DNA from: Endothia cerciana
Lineage: Eukaryota; Ascomycota; Sordariomycetes; Diaporthales; Cryphonectriaceae
DNA length: 64,000 bases
Reading direction: 5' to 3'
Assembly: GCA_026119935.1 (NCBI GenBank)
Contig: JALRMH010000003.1
Location: forward strand, 930,001-994,000
Position numbers and translations under genes: made by a program. Under the pieces are notes generated by a model, which saw nothing but the letters and a program-made list of their open reading frames with translations, was not told the origin of the DNA and ran no database searches. Numbering within the stretch: the first letter of the stretch is position 1; each line of letters starts with the position of its first letter. This document shows positions 1 to 11,462 of this stretch, piece by piece.

Positions 1-1738
1 GATCACAGAGGGGTCCTCAGGCCTCCGCAGCAAGTCCGAGCTTGCATTTGACTCAACAAATGTACAAACGCGGACCTTCTTGGCACACTCTGGCGGCTCC
101 ATCCTACTTGAAGCAAAGCTACACTCGAGTATTCTCTAACAAGACGAATTGACCGCGGCTCCAGCCGTTGTTGCCCTAATCCTCACAACCGCGTTGAGGC
201 GACGGGGCGTAAGCACATGAAACCCCAAGCCAATCAGACAGTTGAAGAGGCAGGATCGCCTCTCAAACGGCAAACGAAATGTCAGGGCGCTCACGAAGGA
301 GGAGGGCGGGGAGTATAGCTGCCGCGGGGTTGTCCGACAGGGCCTGGTCCTAGGATGTGATAACGAGAAGGTTCACAGCACTCACACAAACAGCATACGG
401 CCAAAATAAGCTCAGCCCAATTGCCAATTGCCAAGAAGTCAAAAGTCTGTTTACAGTACTGGGAAGTTTCGGACTTTTGAGCGACACGCTCGCCGACCTG
501 CGCGGCATACATGAGGAAGAGCAGCTCTTCGATGGCACATCGGTTCCGGGACGAAGCGATTCCAAGTGCCAGACTGTCAGCATCTAAAAGCGACCTTTAT
601 ACTTTACCCGGGCGTTCTTACTGCAGCGGGCAAAATACTAAGTGGCGTGGCAGTGCCAAAAGCAGACCAAGTAAGTCCTCCTTGCCGACAGATCCGTTAG
701 ATGAGCCGGACATCTTTCGATGCGCTTGTTACTACGGCTGCGCCCCGGCCGCGGGTGTTTGGGCCTGGAGCTCGATAACCTGCTCGTGTGAGATCGGCCA
801 ATAATCCTCGGCGACCCAACGCCCTTGCGTCCAACAGACATCTATCGATTGGCCTGCGTTTGCTCGCAGGACCAACGGACCATATTTTCAATCTCAGGCG
901 AGGCTGGAACATTGCACGCTGCAAAAGTTCGAGGACGTCCTGCTCGCGGGGATGGTCCCTATTGGTCCGCTGCACTGCTCGGCTTCTAGAGCGCGTGAGG
1001 AGGTTCCAGAGCGCCGGGTCCAAGATCCGCTCCTGAATTGTGCTACTACTCTCGATGCTATGTCGTCCTGATCGACCGCTATAGTCCGTAATGATGTATA
1101 GCACCATCCGTGTCCCCTGCAGCGGTACTCTTCTTTCATTTTCATGAGATCGCCACGAAATGTAGCCCAGAACACGTGTCATATTTGCAGTTTTTCAGAA
1201 GTTCGGCACGCTGGGCTTTCTGTGTTTCTGCCGACCTCGTCCGCTGACTTTCGGTTCCCTTCGAACGTAGCCTTTAGTCCGCCAGAAGCATGAAGCCCGA
1301 CACGTCAGGATGAGTATGAACTTAAACATGTGCCACTCGTATGCACCTTCCAGATATGGACGAGGCAGCCTCCACGGTGAACCGGGAGAACGCATGCTGC
1401 CAGCGGCGGCCAGTCAATGCGCAAACTGAGTACAGCTCAGTGCAACGTCATCCAGAGGCGGCTTACAGGAAACACCAAGCCTAGCCAGGTGCCCCTCCAA
1501 AGCATGTCGGATGAACACATGTGCCCTAAGCGCCGTCTTGTACAGCCGATCAAACGTGTCGGGCCTATCTGCCAAAGTGCTTCTGGTCTTTCGACTTGTG
1601 ACTCTCCACTCTCGGGCCGTTATATGTGGCTCATGGCCCGGAAGTGAGAGCCTTGCCCTTTTCCCGTCCTGTGTCCTTATCTTTCTCGGCGTGTTGCTAT
1701 GACCGTTCTCGTTGGAAATACGAAGTCGGTATGTAACC
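1..1738. other. No gene recognised (left edge to RTA1-like gene)
   Basis: Short overlapping open frames occur on both strands, but none shows a recognisable domain, consistent codon preference or believable splice structure. It includes the promoter and 5' leader of the RTA1-like gene that starts at 1739. No repeat or RNA gene was seen. Confidence 0.5.
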
Positions 1739-3183
1739 ATGGTCAGCACAAGCGTGAATGACTGCACGTCAGCAACGTGCCCGGTCGAGGCCGGCTACCT
1801 CTCGGAGTCGCCTTCTCTTGCGGGTGTGGTGGTGATACTGGCAGCGTTTGCATTACTCGTCCTGATCAACGTGTGGGATTTAGCAAGGCTGAAGACAACG
1901 ACGTACTCCTTGACCTTGATTATGGGCCTGGTATTGGACATTGTCGGCTACGCAGGCAGGCTGCTCCTCCGGTTCGATCTTGCAAGCAAGACTTATTTCC
2001 TCATCTTCCTCCTTGGGACCACAATGGGGCCGACTCTCATTGCCGCGGCCATCTACACCATCTTGCCCCACATAGTGGCGCTGTGCGGCAGCGACGTGAG
2101 CATCGTCGCGAGCCCGGTGTGGCTGAATTATTTCTTGCTCATATTTGACGTCTGCACTCTTTTCTTCCAGGCGCTCGGCAGTACCTTCGTTGCCGCGGGC
2201 TTCGACACACTTCAGGTAAGCTGTAACAGACCGTCAAAGCTTATGACAAGATACCTAACGGGCGGTGCTAGATCAAGCAAGGAATCAACGTCGTACTCGC
2301 TGGCCTGGTCTTGCAGCTTGCGAGCATACTCACATTCTTCGGCGCGTATCTGTACTTCATATTTCGAGTCGCCCAGAACCAAGAGTTTCTTGACCCACGG
2401 TTTTCCGACGTCTATCTGTCGCCCAGGCTCAAGACGGCGATCTTGTGTATGTATTTAACGTTGCGGATCTTTATTTCACCACCCCATCCTTGGTTGGCTC
2501 TTCTCATTCTGAACATAGCAAGAGCTTATGCCGCGCTGTTATTAGGCCTGAACTTGTCCCTCGTCTTTATTCTCGTCCGAACCGTGGCCCGCATTGTCCA
2601 ATTCTCGAGCGGTCTCAGTTCTTCATTTTCACAGTCACAGATTTACATACCCGTTCTTGACGGCGCCCTCGTCCTTCTGGCTGTACTACTGCTCACAATT
2701 ATACCTCCGCCGTCGGCATTTGGACGTGCCTGGGGTGCCGTCTCGCCACGGAACACGGAAGCGCACCGTAGCTCTACAGCCCTGTATCCTCTACAACCCC
2801 TGGCCGTATCGCCTCTGCATGATCATTACGAAAGGTACATGCCTTCGTCACAAGGCGCCCATACCGGCAATACCCACACAATGGCGGGGAGCGACCGACG
2901 TTACTCGCCGAGCTTGCCGGGACACAAACGGCAGCCCTCTGCCAGCTCTGCATATGTGGACCCCCCTGCTTATGAACTCCCGGCGATATCTCGCGTGCCT
3001 TGTGTGCCGCCGCCGCAGGCCCTGCTCCTGAGCCAGCAGTACGGGAAGGGGCGCGTGGTAGAGTCGCACGTCGTTGCGCCAAGGAGCGAAGGGTCGGGTT
3101 CGGGTAGCGGGAGGACGACGAGGACGGGAGGTTCACCCAGATCCTACGAGGAGGCCATGGTGATACATGATGCCCTCTGGTGA
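1739..3183 (+). CDS. RTA1-like multi-pass membrane protein
   Basis: About 438 residues from three exons (1739-2215, 2272-2446, 2519-3183). It has seven or so hydrophobic segments, beginning near residue 21 after a short Cys-containing N-terminus, as in the fungal RTA1 family (RTA1, RSB1, RTM1). Members are linked to lipid translocation and resistance to 7-aminocholesterol or sphingoid bases at the plasma membrane; the substrate here cannot be told. The family signature is clear in FILVRTVARIVQF followed by a TM segment after IPVLDGALVLL. The C-terminal tail of roughly 150 residues is Ser/Pro-rich and probably cytosolic. Intron 1 (56 nt) has GTAAGC, a CTAAC branch site and TAG. Intron 2 (2447-2518, 72 nt) is stop-free and in frame. 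I removed it because keeping it inserts an extra hydrophobic stretch where family members have a short link. The start is the ATG at 1739; an in-frame ATG at 1712 would add nine residues. Confidence 0.92.
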
Positions 3184-4785
3184 TACAAAGCCGCCAGAAG
3201 GGGTGTGCATAGGAAAGACGTAGGGGGGTTCGAGAGGATAAAAAAGAAGCTTCACAGTGTTACGGGGATGGCGGTTATTGTGTTGGATACTCACCTCTGT
3301 TGCATGGCGTTCTGGTTCTATTAGGGAGTACTTTTACCAAAAGAGGCATTCGGATTTATTTGCAATACCAACTTTTGATCATCATATGACAGCCTTCAGA
3401 CTACCCATGATAACTTGATATCATGTACACTGTCATGACGCCTTGAAGCCGGATGCCAACCGCCTTCGTGGACCTGCAACGGTAACATCGGCAGAGGCGA
3501 TACTGTTCGCCGATGGCTACTGCACCCAACTGGTAGTATTATACACAACTCAAGTGGCTGAAGAGAGGTCTCCTCTCCAGGGTCAGAGGCTGCAGAAATG
3601 TGATAACAAATTACGTTGTTTCTAAACCACCGAGGGCTCCGACGGCTTACATGATGACCATTGCGAGGTATCTCAAAATCTAATTATGCGCACAGAATTA
3701 AGTCAAAGAAGGCTTATACCCGTTCATCAGCATGCACTAATACAAGGGAGCAAAAGCTCGTAGCCTGGAACTGTCCCTGACCCGGTGAGATTTCATGACG
3801 GATTCATTACGTAGGGCCACAGATCTCTGTACTCGAGTCCAAGCCTTGCAGTAAGACAGCCACCTAATAATCAAGAGCTGTACATCAGGCACAGATACAT
3901 CTATGATCAGAGCGTGTGGGGAGCAAACCGCCCAGCGCTTCCCTAGGTGAAAGAGTCATATCACCAATGATTTTTCTTACTTCTTCCTGTGTTGTTTTCT
4001 CCAGCTATTCCTCCCAGGACACGATGTTACTGATTGGAGGTGGTTCAATTGAAATCAGCTGCGTCTTGAGATTATAGTTACAACGAGAAATACTCTGTTC
4101 ACTGCGTGGTGTTCTTCCACAACCCATAGGGCACCGATAGCTCTACGTTAGGGCTTTTCTTGAGAGTGCGACAAGCATTCTTCCCATACATCCCACTTTC
4201 CGCCATCAAATGACATCCTGGTACACTGAAATGTAACCCCCCGGTGAAGGCTTGAATGTTGTGGGCGAGGATGACTATTAGTAGACTGCTTCTATTCAAA
4301 TTTCGAAAGGGGTGGGTATATTACGATGTGAATGGCTCGGCGCGATACTCTACTTTATCCCCTTCCTTCTTTATATATGTATATATATATATTTTTTATT
4401 TCTTCTTCTGCTTCTTCTTCTTCTTTTCCGTCCCCCATTATTTTCTCCTTTTCTCTTAGTGATTGGGGGGTTTTGAGGGGGGTTAGGCGGAAGGGTTAGG
4501 GTTATCTGCTACCAGTGCGTCAAGTGCAAGTGACATCACCGTCGGGCCCGGAAGGAACAAGCGCGATGAAGATGGCGAAAACCTCACCGGCGACAACCGC
4601 TTAGCATCCGTCTCCAGCCAGGAAGTCAGCATGATAATATGAGTCATTTGTCCTGGTGTTCTCGAATTGGAAGAGGCATTCAGGCACCTTGAATTTTCTG
4701 AAGACCTCCACGACTTCCCCTAGCCAGTACGCGCCGCTTGTTGCCAGCCACGACTTGCGGAATCCAAGACTAATAATGCTCACAG
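3184..4785. other. Intergenic; AT-rich and TTC-rich stretch, no gene
   Basis: Between the RTA1-like gene and the lipase. It contains a TA-rich run followed by TTC repeats (about 4370-4435) and a short telomere-like motif GGGTTAGGGTTA (4493-4504). The last 250 bases are probably the lipase promoter and leader. No coding region was recognised. Confidence 0.5.
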
Positions 4786-5700
4786 ATGCCCAAGTACCCG
4801 ATAGTGCTGGCTCATGGCCTTTTCGGCTTCGCAGAGCTCAAGCTGGGAGGCTCATACCTGCCGCCAATCCACTATTGGCACGGCATCAAGGAGGCTTTGG
4901 TAGCACACGGCACTGAAGTCATCACGGCCACGGTCCCGCCGTCGGGGAGTATCGAGGAGCGAGCCGCCAAGCTGCGGGAACACATCCTTGCCAGCTCAAA
5001 AGGCAGACCTGTCAACATCGTCGCCCACTCGATGGGTGGATTAGATGCACGCTACATGATCAGCAAGTCACGCCAGAAACGAAGCCTTGCGCAGGAGCGG
5101 AAGAGGGAACCCGAGAATGACATAAACGTGAGGGCACTGGTGACCATCGCGACTCCGCATCACGGCTCGGCGTATGCGGACTTTCTACTAGATCGGATCG
5201 GACAGGACAACCTGCCTCGGTTGTATAATGCTTGGAAGAACACGACGGGACTTGGCACTGGGGCCTTTTCCCAGCTGACCCGCAAATACATGACCGAGGA
5301 GTTCAATCCCAGGACATTAGATGATCCGGATGTGAGGTACTTTTCGTACGGGGCAGCGTTGAAGCGGAAGCCACCACTTCTGAGCCCATTTCGAGGATCG
5401 TACGGAGTCATCTTGAACGAAGAGGGCCCGAATGATGGGTTGGTGAGCGTGGATAGTGCGAGGTGGGGGGTGTACAAAGGGACGCTGGAGGATGTAAGCC
5501 ACCTCGACCTGATCAATTGGACGAATAGACTAAGATGGGCGATGAGGAAGTGGACTGGTGAGCCTGACCCGTAAGTTGATTCTCATCCCTGCCTGAGGTA
5601 AATGGACGCGATCGCCACTAAATACTGTGACCTCTCAAGATTCAATGCCATCGCATTCTATCTGCAGATTGCAGACATGCTCGACAAAGAGGGTCTGTGA
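4786..5700 (+). CDS. TGL2-like triacylglycerol lipase (alpha/beta hydrolase)
   Basis: A 281-residue alpha/beta hydrolase of the bacterial-lipase-like family that includes yeast mitochondrial Tgl2. It should hydrolyse acylglycerol or related esters. Visible elements are the oxyanion-hole HG at residues 10-11 (VLAHGLFGF), the nucleophile elbow AHSMGG with Ser82, a probable catalytic Asp217 in NDG, and His239 in VSHLD. The first exon is 4786-5570. A 69-nt intron (5571-5639, GTAAGT...AAG) joins it to a short last exon that codes for FNAIAFYLQIADMLDKEGL, a C-terminus typical of fungal members. Without splicing the protein would lose this helix. The ATG directly follows CACAG, so a spliced upstream leader exon is possible, but MPKYPIVLAHG is a usual start for the family. 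No targeting peptide is visible, so mitochondrial location is uncertain. Confidence 0.93.
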
Positions 5701-6485
5701 CGGCGGCGTAGGGTAAGTCGCATCTTTAGATCTTGCAAACAGGGGCCGTCATATAGAGTTCGAAAATCTCACCTCGTGAGGCCATTCCAGCATGAAAATC
5801 TCTACCAACGTGGACGGGTCTAAACCTGCGAGGGGGATCCAGACCCCGCTTTCACTTGCTTTGGTACTCCTTATCGGTCAAACTGACCGCGGCCTCACCT
5901 GCACCGAAAAGTCGGATCATCTAAAGTGTGGGTGACATGTACGTAGAAACCCGCGACGCAGAATTGCCCAGTATCTAGGGAGGGGCTGCGATCCGCAAAG
6001 ACCTGGACTCTGGAAACGTGAACAATATTACCGGACGGTCTCACGATTAGATCTGGTAAGTTGCAGCCTAGCAGGTTGTAAAATCTTCAGTAGCGCCATC
6101 ATGTTGCCATGGCTCCCAAGACATTCTAAGAGCTAACATGGAATGAGTGGATGTCACTCCAAGTCATTCTCGAGCTTCCAAAGATACGGCGAGTGAAGGG
6201 ACCGGATTGGGATTGTGAAAGCTACGATTTCAACATGTCGTTGAAGCTGCATGACGCCACGAACGGCAGCTTAGTCAGTGGTGGCCCAAGCGCCTCACCG
6301 TGGCTGATGATCGTGGCGCTCTAAAATACCAACCATTGATTGGACGCACAGATTCCCACCTCCAGCTGCTCGCTCCTTGAGAAAATTGACGGACTACCGA
6401 CTCCATCGTCTTCAATCGACAACCTCGCTTCCGACACCACCCAACCTACGGAAAGTTTAACAGGCATCCTGTCAATACCGTCAAA
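5701..6485. other. Intergenic; promoter and leader of the eL42 gene
   Basis: No coding region was recognised. The right part must carry the promoter of the ribosomal protein gene whose ATG is at 6486. No sharp core element could be named with confidence. Confidence 0.45.
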
Positions 6486-7277
6486 ATGGTACGATATGCG
6501 ATCTCGAATACTGATTGTACACTCGTGCTGACTTCTTGTCTTTCAGGTGAACATTCCCAAGACCAGAAAGACGTGAGTGCCACCCGAGCGAAAATCCGTC
6601 CCAGTGCCCCACGAAAGCCGACCAGTCCAACGATGTCGACCGCGACCATTGAACGAAACAGGCCCTTTCTCATCGACGAAGTCGTCGAAAATGAGGCAGA
6701 ATGAGGAAGATCAATAAGGAACCGCAGCCTCTTGACGGATTAGACGGACTTTCGCGCCGGCGCAGGAGCCGTCATAGACTCTGGGAACATGCACTGATTG
6801 AGGAATACAGCTACTGCAAGGGCAAGGACTGCAAGAAGCACACCCTGCACAAGGTCACACAGTGTAAGCTGTCTGAGCGGAGGACGGGAGATGGACGTTT
6901 GCGACCGGATATGCTGATACCTCAAAAGACAAGGCTGGCAAGGCCTCCCTGTTCGCCCAGGGTAAGAGACGTTACGACCGGTACGTGTCAACCACTGCGA
7001 CCTTACGAGCCTCATACCGACGAAGTTCCCTTGATGCCTCGGCGCTTCGGTCACATGGAAGGGCTCGCTGACAAAGATTCACGACTATAGCAAGCAGTCC
7101 GGATACGGTGGTCAAACGAAGCCAGTCTTCCACAAGAAGGCCAAGACTACCAAGAAGGTCGTGCTGCGTCTCGAGTGCTCCCAGTGCAAGACCAAGCTGC
7201 AACTGGCTCTGAAGCGATGCAAGCACTTTGAGCTGGGTGGTGACAAGAAGACCAAGGGTGCTGCTCTGGTTTTCTAA
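6486..7277 (+). CDS. RPL42: 60S ribosomal protein eL42 (L44/L36a)
   Basis: A cytosolic large-subunit protein near the ribosomal E site. Five exons (6486-6488, 6547-6572, 6811-6863, 6929-6980, 7091-7277) give exactly 106 residues, the family length. Exon 1 is only the ATG codon, a common arrangement in fungal ribosomal protein genes. Zinc-ribbon cysteines appear as CKGKDC (residues 12-17) and CSQC in LECSQCKTKL. The protein ends GGDKKTKGAALVF, as expected. Residue 56 is proline (QTKPVFHKK), the form linked to cycloheximide sensitivity in yeasts; resistant fungi carry Gln there. Introns are 58, 238, 65 and 110 nt. The first two are placed in the 5' part, where fungal ribosomal genes often have them. 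Confidence 0.98.
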
Positions 7278-7789
7278 ACGGGAAATCGCACGGCTACTTT
7301 GCTTTTGTCTTTGGTCATCCACATCTTCGGTCTGCGGCGAGAACACACGACACAATTCTCACGACTTTTCTACCCACACTTTAAACGGCAGACGGTGGTC
7401 ATTACGGACGGGTCCTTCGGCGCAAGGATAAAAATGCGTGCATTGCCTGCTTTCGGGTCCTCGCGGTTGCTGTGAGGAGGCTTCAGTACATAGGGAAGAT
7501 GGAATACAGTTCCATGTGGTGCTGATCCGAACTGAACTGGAAGTCTAATCGTGACGGTGAGAGAAGTACAGGTTCACGAGAGCGCAGTGACTTGAAGCCG
7601 GCAGCCGAGAAGAGACAATCTACAGAGTTCGAGCCACTTGATCGGAGATGCGTATGCGACATTTATCGTGACTGTCGGACGTTCGAGCAACGGAAGCAAA
7701 TCTTGATCTCCATACAGATGCTGAGAAAACTTTCTATATGGACCCGTCTAAAGCCTTCCGATTCTGCCCTTCTGATCCGAACGCTGAAC
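7278..7789. other. Convergent 3' ends of eL42 and 2H phosphoesterase genes
   Basis: The two flanking genes point at each other, so this holds both 3' UTRs and transcription ends. No gene was recognised. Confidence 0.5.
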
Positions 7790-9067
7790 CTAGAACCCCT
7801 CGCCCTGCATGATGGACCTGCCCCCTCCGTACCAAAGAGTTCCGCATCTTGCGTCAAGCCCCCTCTCCTGACCTATAATCCACTCCCCGATGAAGTCTCC
7901 GTCCGTCTGATCCCACACCTCCCTCTCCAGCCAGGCATTGATCTCATCAATCGTCCTCACCCACGCCTCCCGCATCTCTGGCGTCGCGTGATCCTCTTGC
8001 GTCAGATACCGTCCCAGCGTGATGTGTGCGCTGGGAACAACATAACGCGAGGCGATGTTCACGCCCGTCGTCTTTGCAAGGTCAAACACGTCACCGCGGA
8101 GATGATGGTACGTGTAGGCATCGTTAATTTCGTGATGCTTAGCGTGGCCTCCGGTGGTGCCTGTGGCGCAGGGCGGTGGGGATGTCACAGGCTCGCCAGA
8201 CGCAGGGAGGAAGGACACCGCAATGGCGGCGAGGTCGTAGGAGAGCATGGGCTTGACAAGGCGTGAGCGATGCGCGAATGTGAAGTTCGTGAGGGCGGCG
8301 ATGGTGGGGCGCATCTGGGTGACGAGGTCGGTGACTTCGGCCGGCGTCCGCGTGTGCGTTACCTCGAGAGCGGTCAGATGCATGCGATGAGGGGGCATGA
8401 GCCAGAGATCTATACACGTGATGGATTAGCGGAGTGTATAAGATGCTTGCTACCGATGGCTTTGTCCCACGGTGTCGTTCGCAGGTTGGTCACAACTCCT
8501 TGGGCCTGGGGCTGAGATGCAACATACTCGGAGCCGTCTTCTTCAGCAGAGACTGAATATGCGCAGCCAATTTGACAATATGGTCTGGCGGTCGGGCCCA
8601 AAACACCAGACAATTTCTTGGGTCTGAGAAACCGGGCTCCAGGCTCGGGTTCTCGAGCCTCAGGAGGAAGGGGTCGATGAGGACCTCCTTGAACTCGTGG
8701 GAGAGGAGTTTGTCTTTCTGTTGGTCATTCCTAGTTACTCGATGAGTAGAGTATAGCGACTGAATCTCCGCCTGGCATGTCTGTTAGCATCTTCGTTCCC
8801 CTGTGAGATGCATACGCGTGTTTCCATCCTTATCGCCTCACTGCGTGCCGCCTCTGGATGATTAGTGGGAGCTCGCTGTCAGAATTGCCCTCGGGTTGAC
8901 ACCAGCGCTCAGTCTTGCAAGTTCGCAATCATAAAGATTGAACTTACCGCGTCATTGTCACAAGCTTCGATCAGAGCCTTGTATGGATTCTCACCAGGCC
9001 GAATCTTCACGCCCGAGAGGTCCTCGAGCTTGTTCTTGGCGTCGGTAGACTCCAGTGCCGGACTCAT
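7790..9067 (-). CDS. 2H phosphoesterase superfamily protein (RNA ligase/CPDase-like)
   Basis: About 327 residues from three exons on the minus strand (9067-8948, 8771-8528, 8409-7790). Two HxT motifs define a 2H phosphoesterase fold: HLTALEVTH (His132) and SAHITLGRY (His250). Members act on 2',3'-cyclic or 2'-5' phosphodiesters of RNA or nucleotides; the fungal branch is usually annotated as an RNA ligase/cyclic nucleotide phosphodiesterase-like protein, with its substrate unknown. The N-terminal half, with GENPYKALIEAC, THRVTRNDQQKDKLLS and RNCLVFWARPP, matches the fungal branch. Introns are 8772-8947 (176 nt) and 8410-8527 (118 nt); both joins keep the frame. The start is the ATG at 9067; the frame stays open a little further upstream without another ATG. 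About 30 Pro/Gly-rich residues between the motifs look like a loop insertion. Confidence 0.9.
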
Positions 9068-9626
9068 CTTGACGACGCGGACGTTGCTGAACCTGGAAGA
9101 CAAATCTTGATCAGGAATAAGGCGATGCTCCGGAGATGCCTCGGGAAAGGTATGCTGGGTGCGGTTGCGTCAATCTGTGTTTATCCAGGAACATCTCTGA
9201 AGTCGATTACGGTGAGTTTCGCGCCCTTGCTGCCGAGAGCGGCACCGATCTCGCTGCCGCTCTCATTCATGGAAAATATGGTGACAGACCACCTCATCGA
9301 ACAATCCTGATTTCGACACAAAAGCAGACTATTCATCGCTATTGCCACTCTCTTGCAACATCAAACTCCCAGTTGGCCAAGGCTCAGGCCGGAGAAAAGA
9401 AGAAAAGAAAAATGGGCTGGGGCGACGGGGACTTCTGTCTTAATGCCCATCCATAGAGCGCACTGTATCTTAGGGAGACGGGGATGTGGGCCGGGACATC
9501 AATAATTTGGTCTTAGCTCACTGATTTACAAGGATCAAAAGCATAGGTAGATATGATCTCCGCCAGATATCTTGAGCTTAAGCTGCCTCCCCGAGTTTCT
9601 ACAAGATTCACACATTCTCCATTTTA

Positions 9627-9811
9627 ATGGCGCCCCGTCCGGCGCCCCCAGGATGTCTTCGATGCCCACAAGCGGTATCAAGCAGATGCAACCGTGAGTC
9701 ACACGCAATTAGCCACGTCGGGAACAGTGCCATTTCATCGCAGTCCTGGCGGTGCTAGTATTCATGGGTGTCGTAACAGCCACCGGCATCGTGGCATTCG
9801 AGACCGTTTAG
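9627..9811 (+). CDS. Possible 44-residue single-TM protein (hypothetical)
   Basis: A tentative two-exon gene: ATG at 9627, donor GTGAGT at 9694, acceptor CAG ending at 9743, stop at 9811. Splicing joins a short Pro/Cys-rich N-terminus to a hydrophobic helix, LLAVLVFMGVVTATGIVAFE, at the extreme C-terminus. This topology recalls small mitochondrial or ER tail-anchored proteins, but no family was recognised. Another frame across exon 1 also looks coding-like (DVFDAHKRYQADAT), which leaves the true frame in doubt; a frameshift or a missed splice site is possible. Confidence 0.3.
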
Positions 9812-11462
9812 CTCATGACCACCTAATTATCAAACGGACAATAGATTCAGATTCTACGCACCTGGCTACACCCTGTTTCCCTCTTATAGATCTCGGAACT
9901 GTACTGCCCAGCTTCGTTGATCACTGTTGGTCCTCGGAGGCCGGGACGGACTCGCTTCCGTAGTGCAGGCGCTACCCCAGAAGTATTCCTGAAGACCTAT
10001 CACCATCTCGCACTACTCTCACTAAGGCCACCGACATTCGTCCAACGCTATAAGATGCTGCTGCTACATCGACCGCTAGAAGCCGTGTTGTGAGGGAAGA
10101 GGCCCTGGGAGCCTGGCAAGGCACTGAGAACATAGTCACGATAGTGCGGGGCTTGATTAATGTGTGGTTCTTAGTTGGCCATGGTGTTTGGCTTGGTTCA
10201 GGACCGGCGGCGTGCGTTGTCAACATGGAAGTCTTGCTGTTTGCTCTACTATAGTGCGAGTAGGTTTACAAAGGAGGTGCCGTATTAACGGAGATGATCA
10301 TCCCCCAGTCAAAGCAGATGTAAACGAGTAATTGTTATTGATGATGTTGGTGTCGCATCCAGAAAATCTAACAGCGGCCAAAGCCGTCCAGAGGGTTAGA
10401 AATATCCCTCCAGTGTGCTATTCGCCCCTTTCCTCGCCTACAACCTCCAGATGCAGTATGTCATCAGGACGCGTCCCGCTCTAAGCACCTCCCCGCGCCG
10501 CAAGGTCGCCTGTAACATCAATGGGTAGCTCCTTGTTGTCGCGCAAGCACTCAACGGACTTCTCCTTTGGACCGAACAGGCGGACAACAAGTCCATGGAC
10601 TTCGACAAAGAGCTTTTCCGTTGCAATCTCCCAGTTCTTTTCCCCAATTCGCCTCTGCTTGTTCTCGGCTCGTCGCTTGCTCTCGCACTCACTCTCGCTC
10701 TCACCTCAGCTCGCAGACCCTCCATGCTCGGATTGTAGAGCTTGTCGAGCTGCTGAGCCGTAGCGGCGGGGTGATGCTGCGGCAGAGATTGATGGAGGAT
10801 GATTTTGGAAGTATGAACCAGTATTGGAACCGAGTGGACTGAACTACGGTGTTAGGGTTTAGGATAAATCGGTTATTCGTCTGAGTTGAGGTATCGTAGA
10901 GAATTAAAAGGAAGGACGTTGAACTAGTCAGTCTGAAACCAGTGCTGCGCTGCTCTACTTGTAGAGCCAGTACGAGCTCAGAGAAGTCAAAAGCTGTATA
11001 ATAACGAAAGTCTAGGCTATTGAGGAACGGTGTTTCGGTGGAAAGGGCTTGTTTGGGTAGTTCCTAATAAGTTGTATGGGGCGGATGGAGCCGATAAAGG
11101 AGTCAAATATCACAATGGATTGTGCCGTCCTTATGGTTGCTTGTGTCCAAAGTACGGATCCTGCATGCACATTTACGGCAATGTATCTGAGGCTTATGAT
11201 CAGACGCTATATAATCCTTGTCGAGCGGTCTTCTCGGTAGCCATGGCCATGTAACGAGATATCCTGAAGGCGACTTGTCCTCAGTAATGCACTCCTGAAG
11301 CCGTTGCTGATGGTGGCTGCGGACGCGCTCGTCGCTGGGTTTGACTTGGCTCAGCCAATGGGACCGCCCTGGAGCGCGACACTAACGGGAGGATAATAAG
11401 ACGATCTAATGCCTTAGAGAATTCAAGGATGGTTTGACCCGCGCAGGACGCTCTCATCCGGC
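9812..11462. other. Mostly non-coding; one possible gene fragment inside
   Basis: Apart from the fragment at 10481-10705 (separate entry), I see no supported gene here. The stretch includes the 3' flank of the ureidoglycolate lyase gene. Confidence 0.4.
10481..10705 (-). pseudogene. Possible coding fragment or frameshifted gene, unknown family
   Basis: On the minus strand a 75-codon open frame reads like real protein, with a charged helical start (ECESKRRAENKQRRIGEKNW), then EIATEKLFVEVHGLVVRLFG and ELPIDVTGDLAARGGA before a TAG stop. It has no ATG and is closed upstream by TGA at 10706-10708. A second frame just upstream (QQLDKLYNPSMEGLRAE) also looks coding-like, so the two could be one gene joined by an unseen intron or broken by a frameshift. 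I recognise no family. It may be a live small gene, a relic, or chance. Confidence 0.25.
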
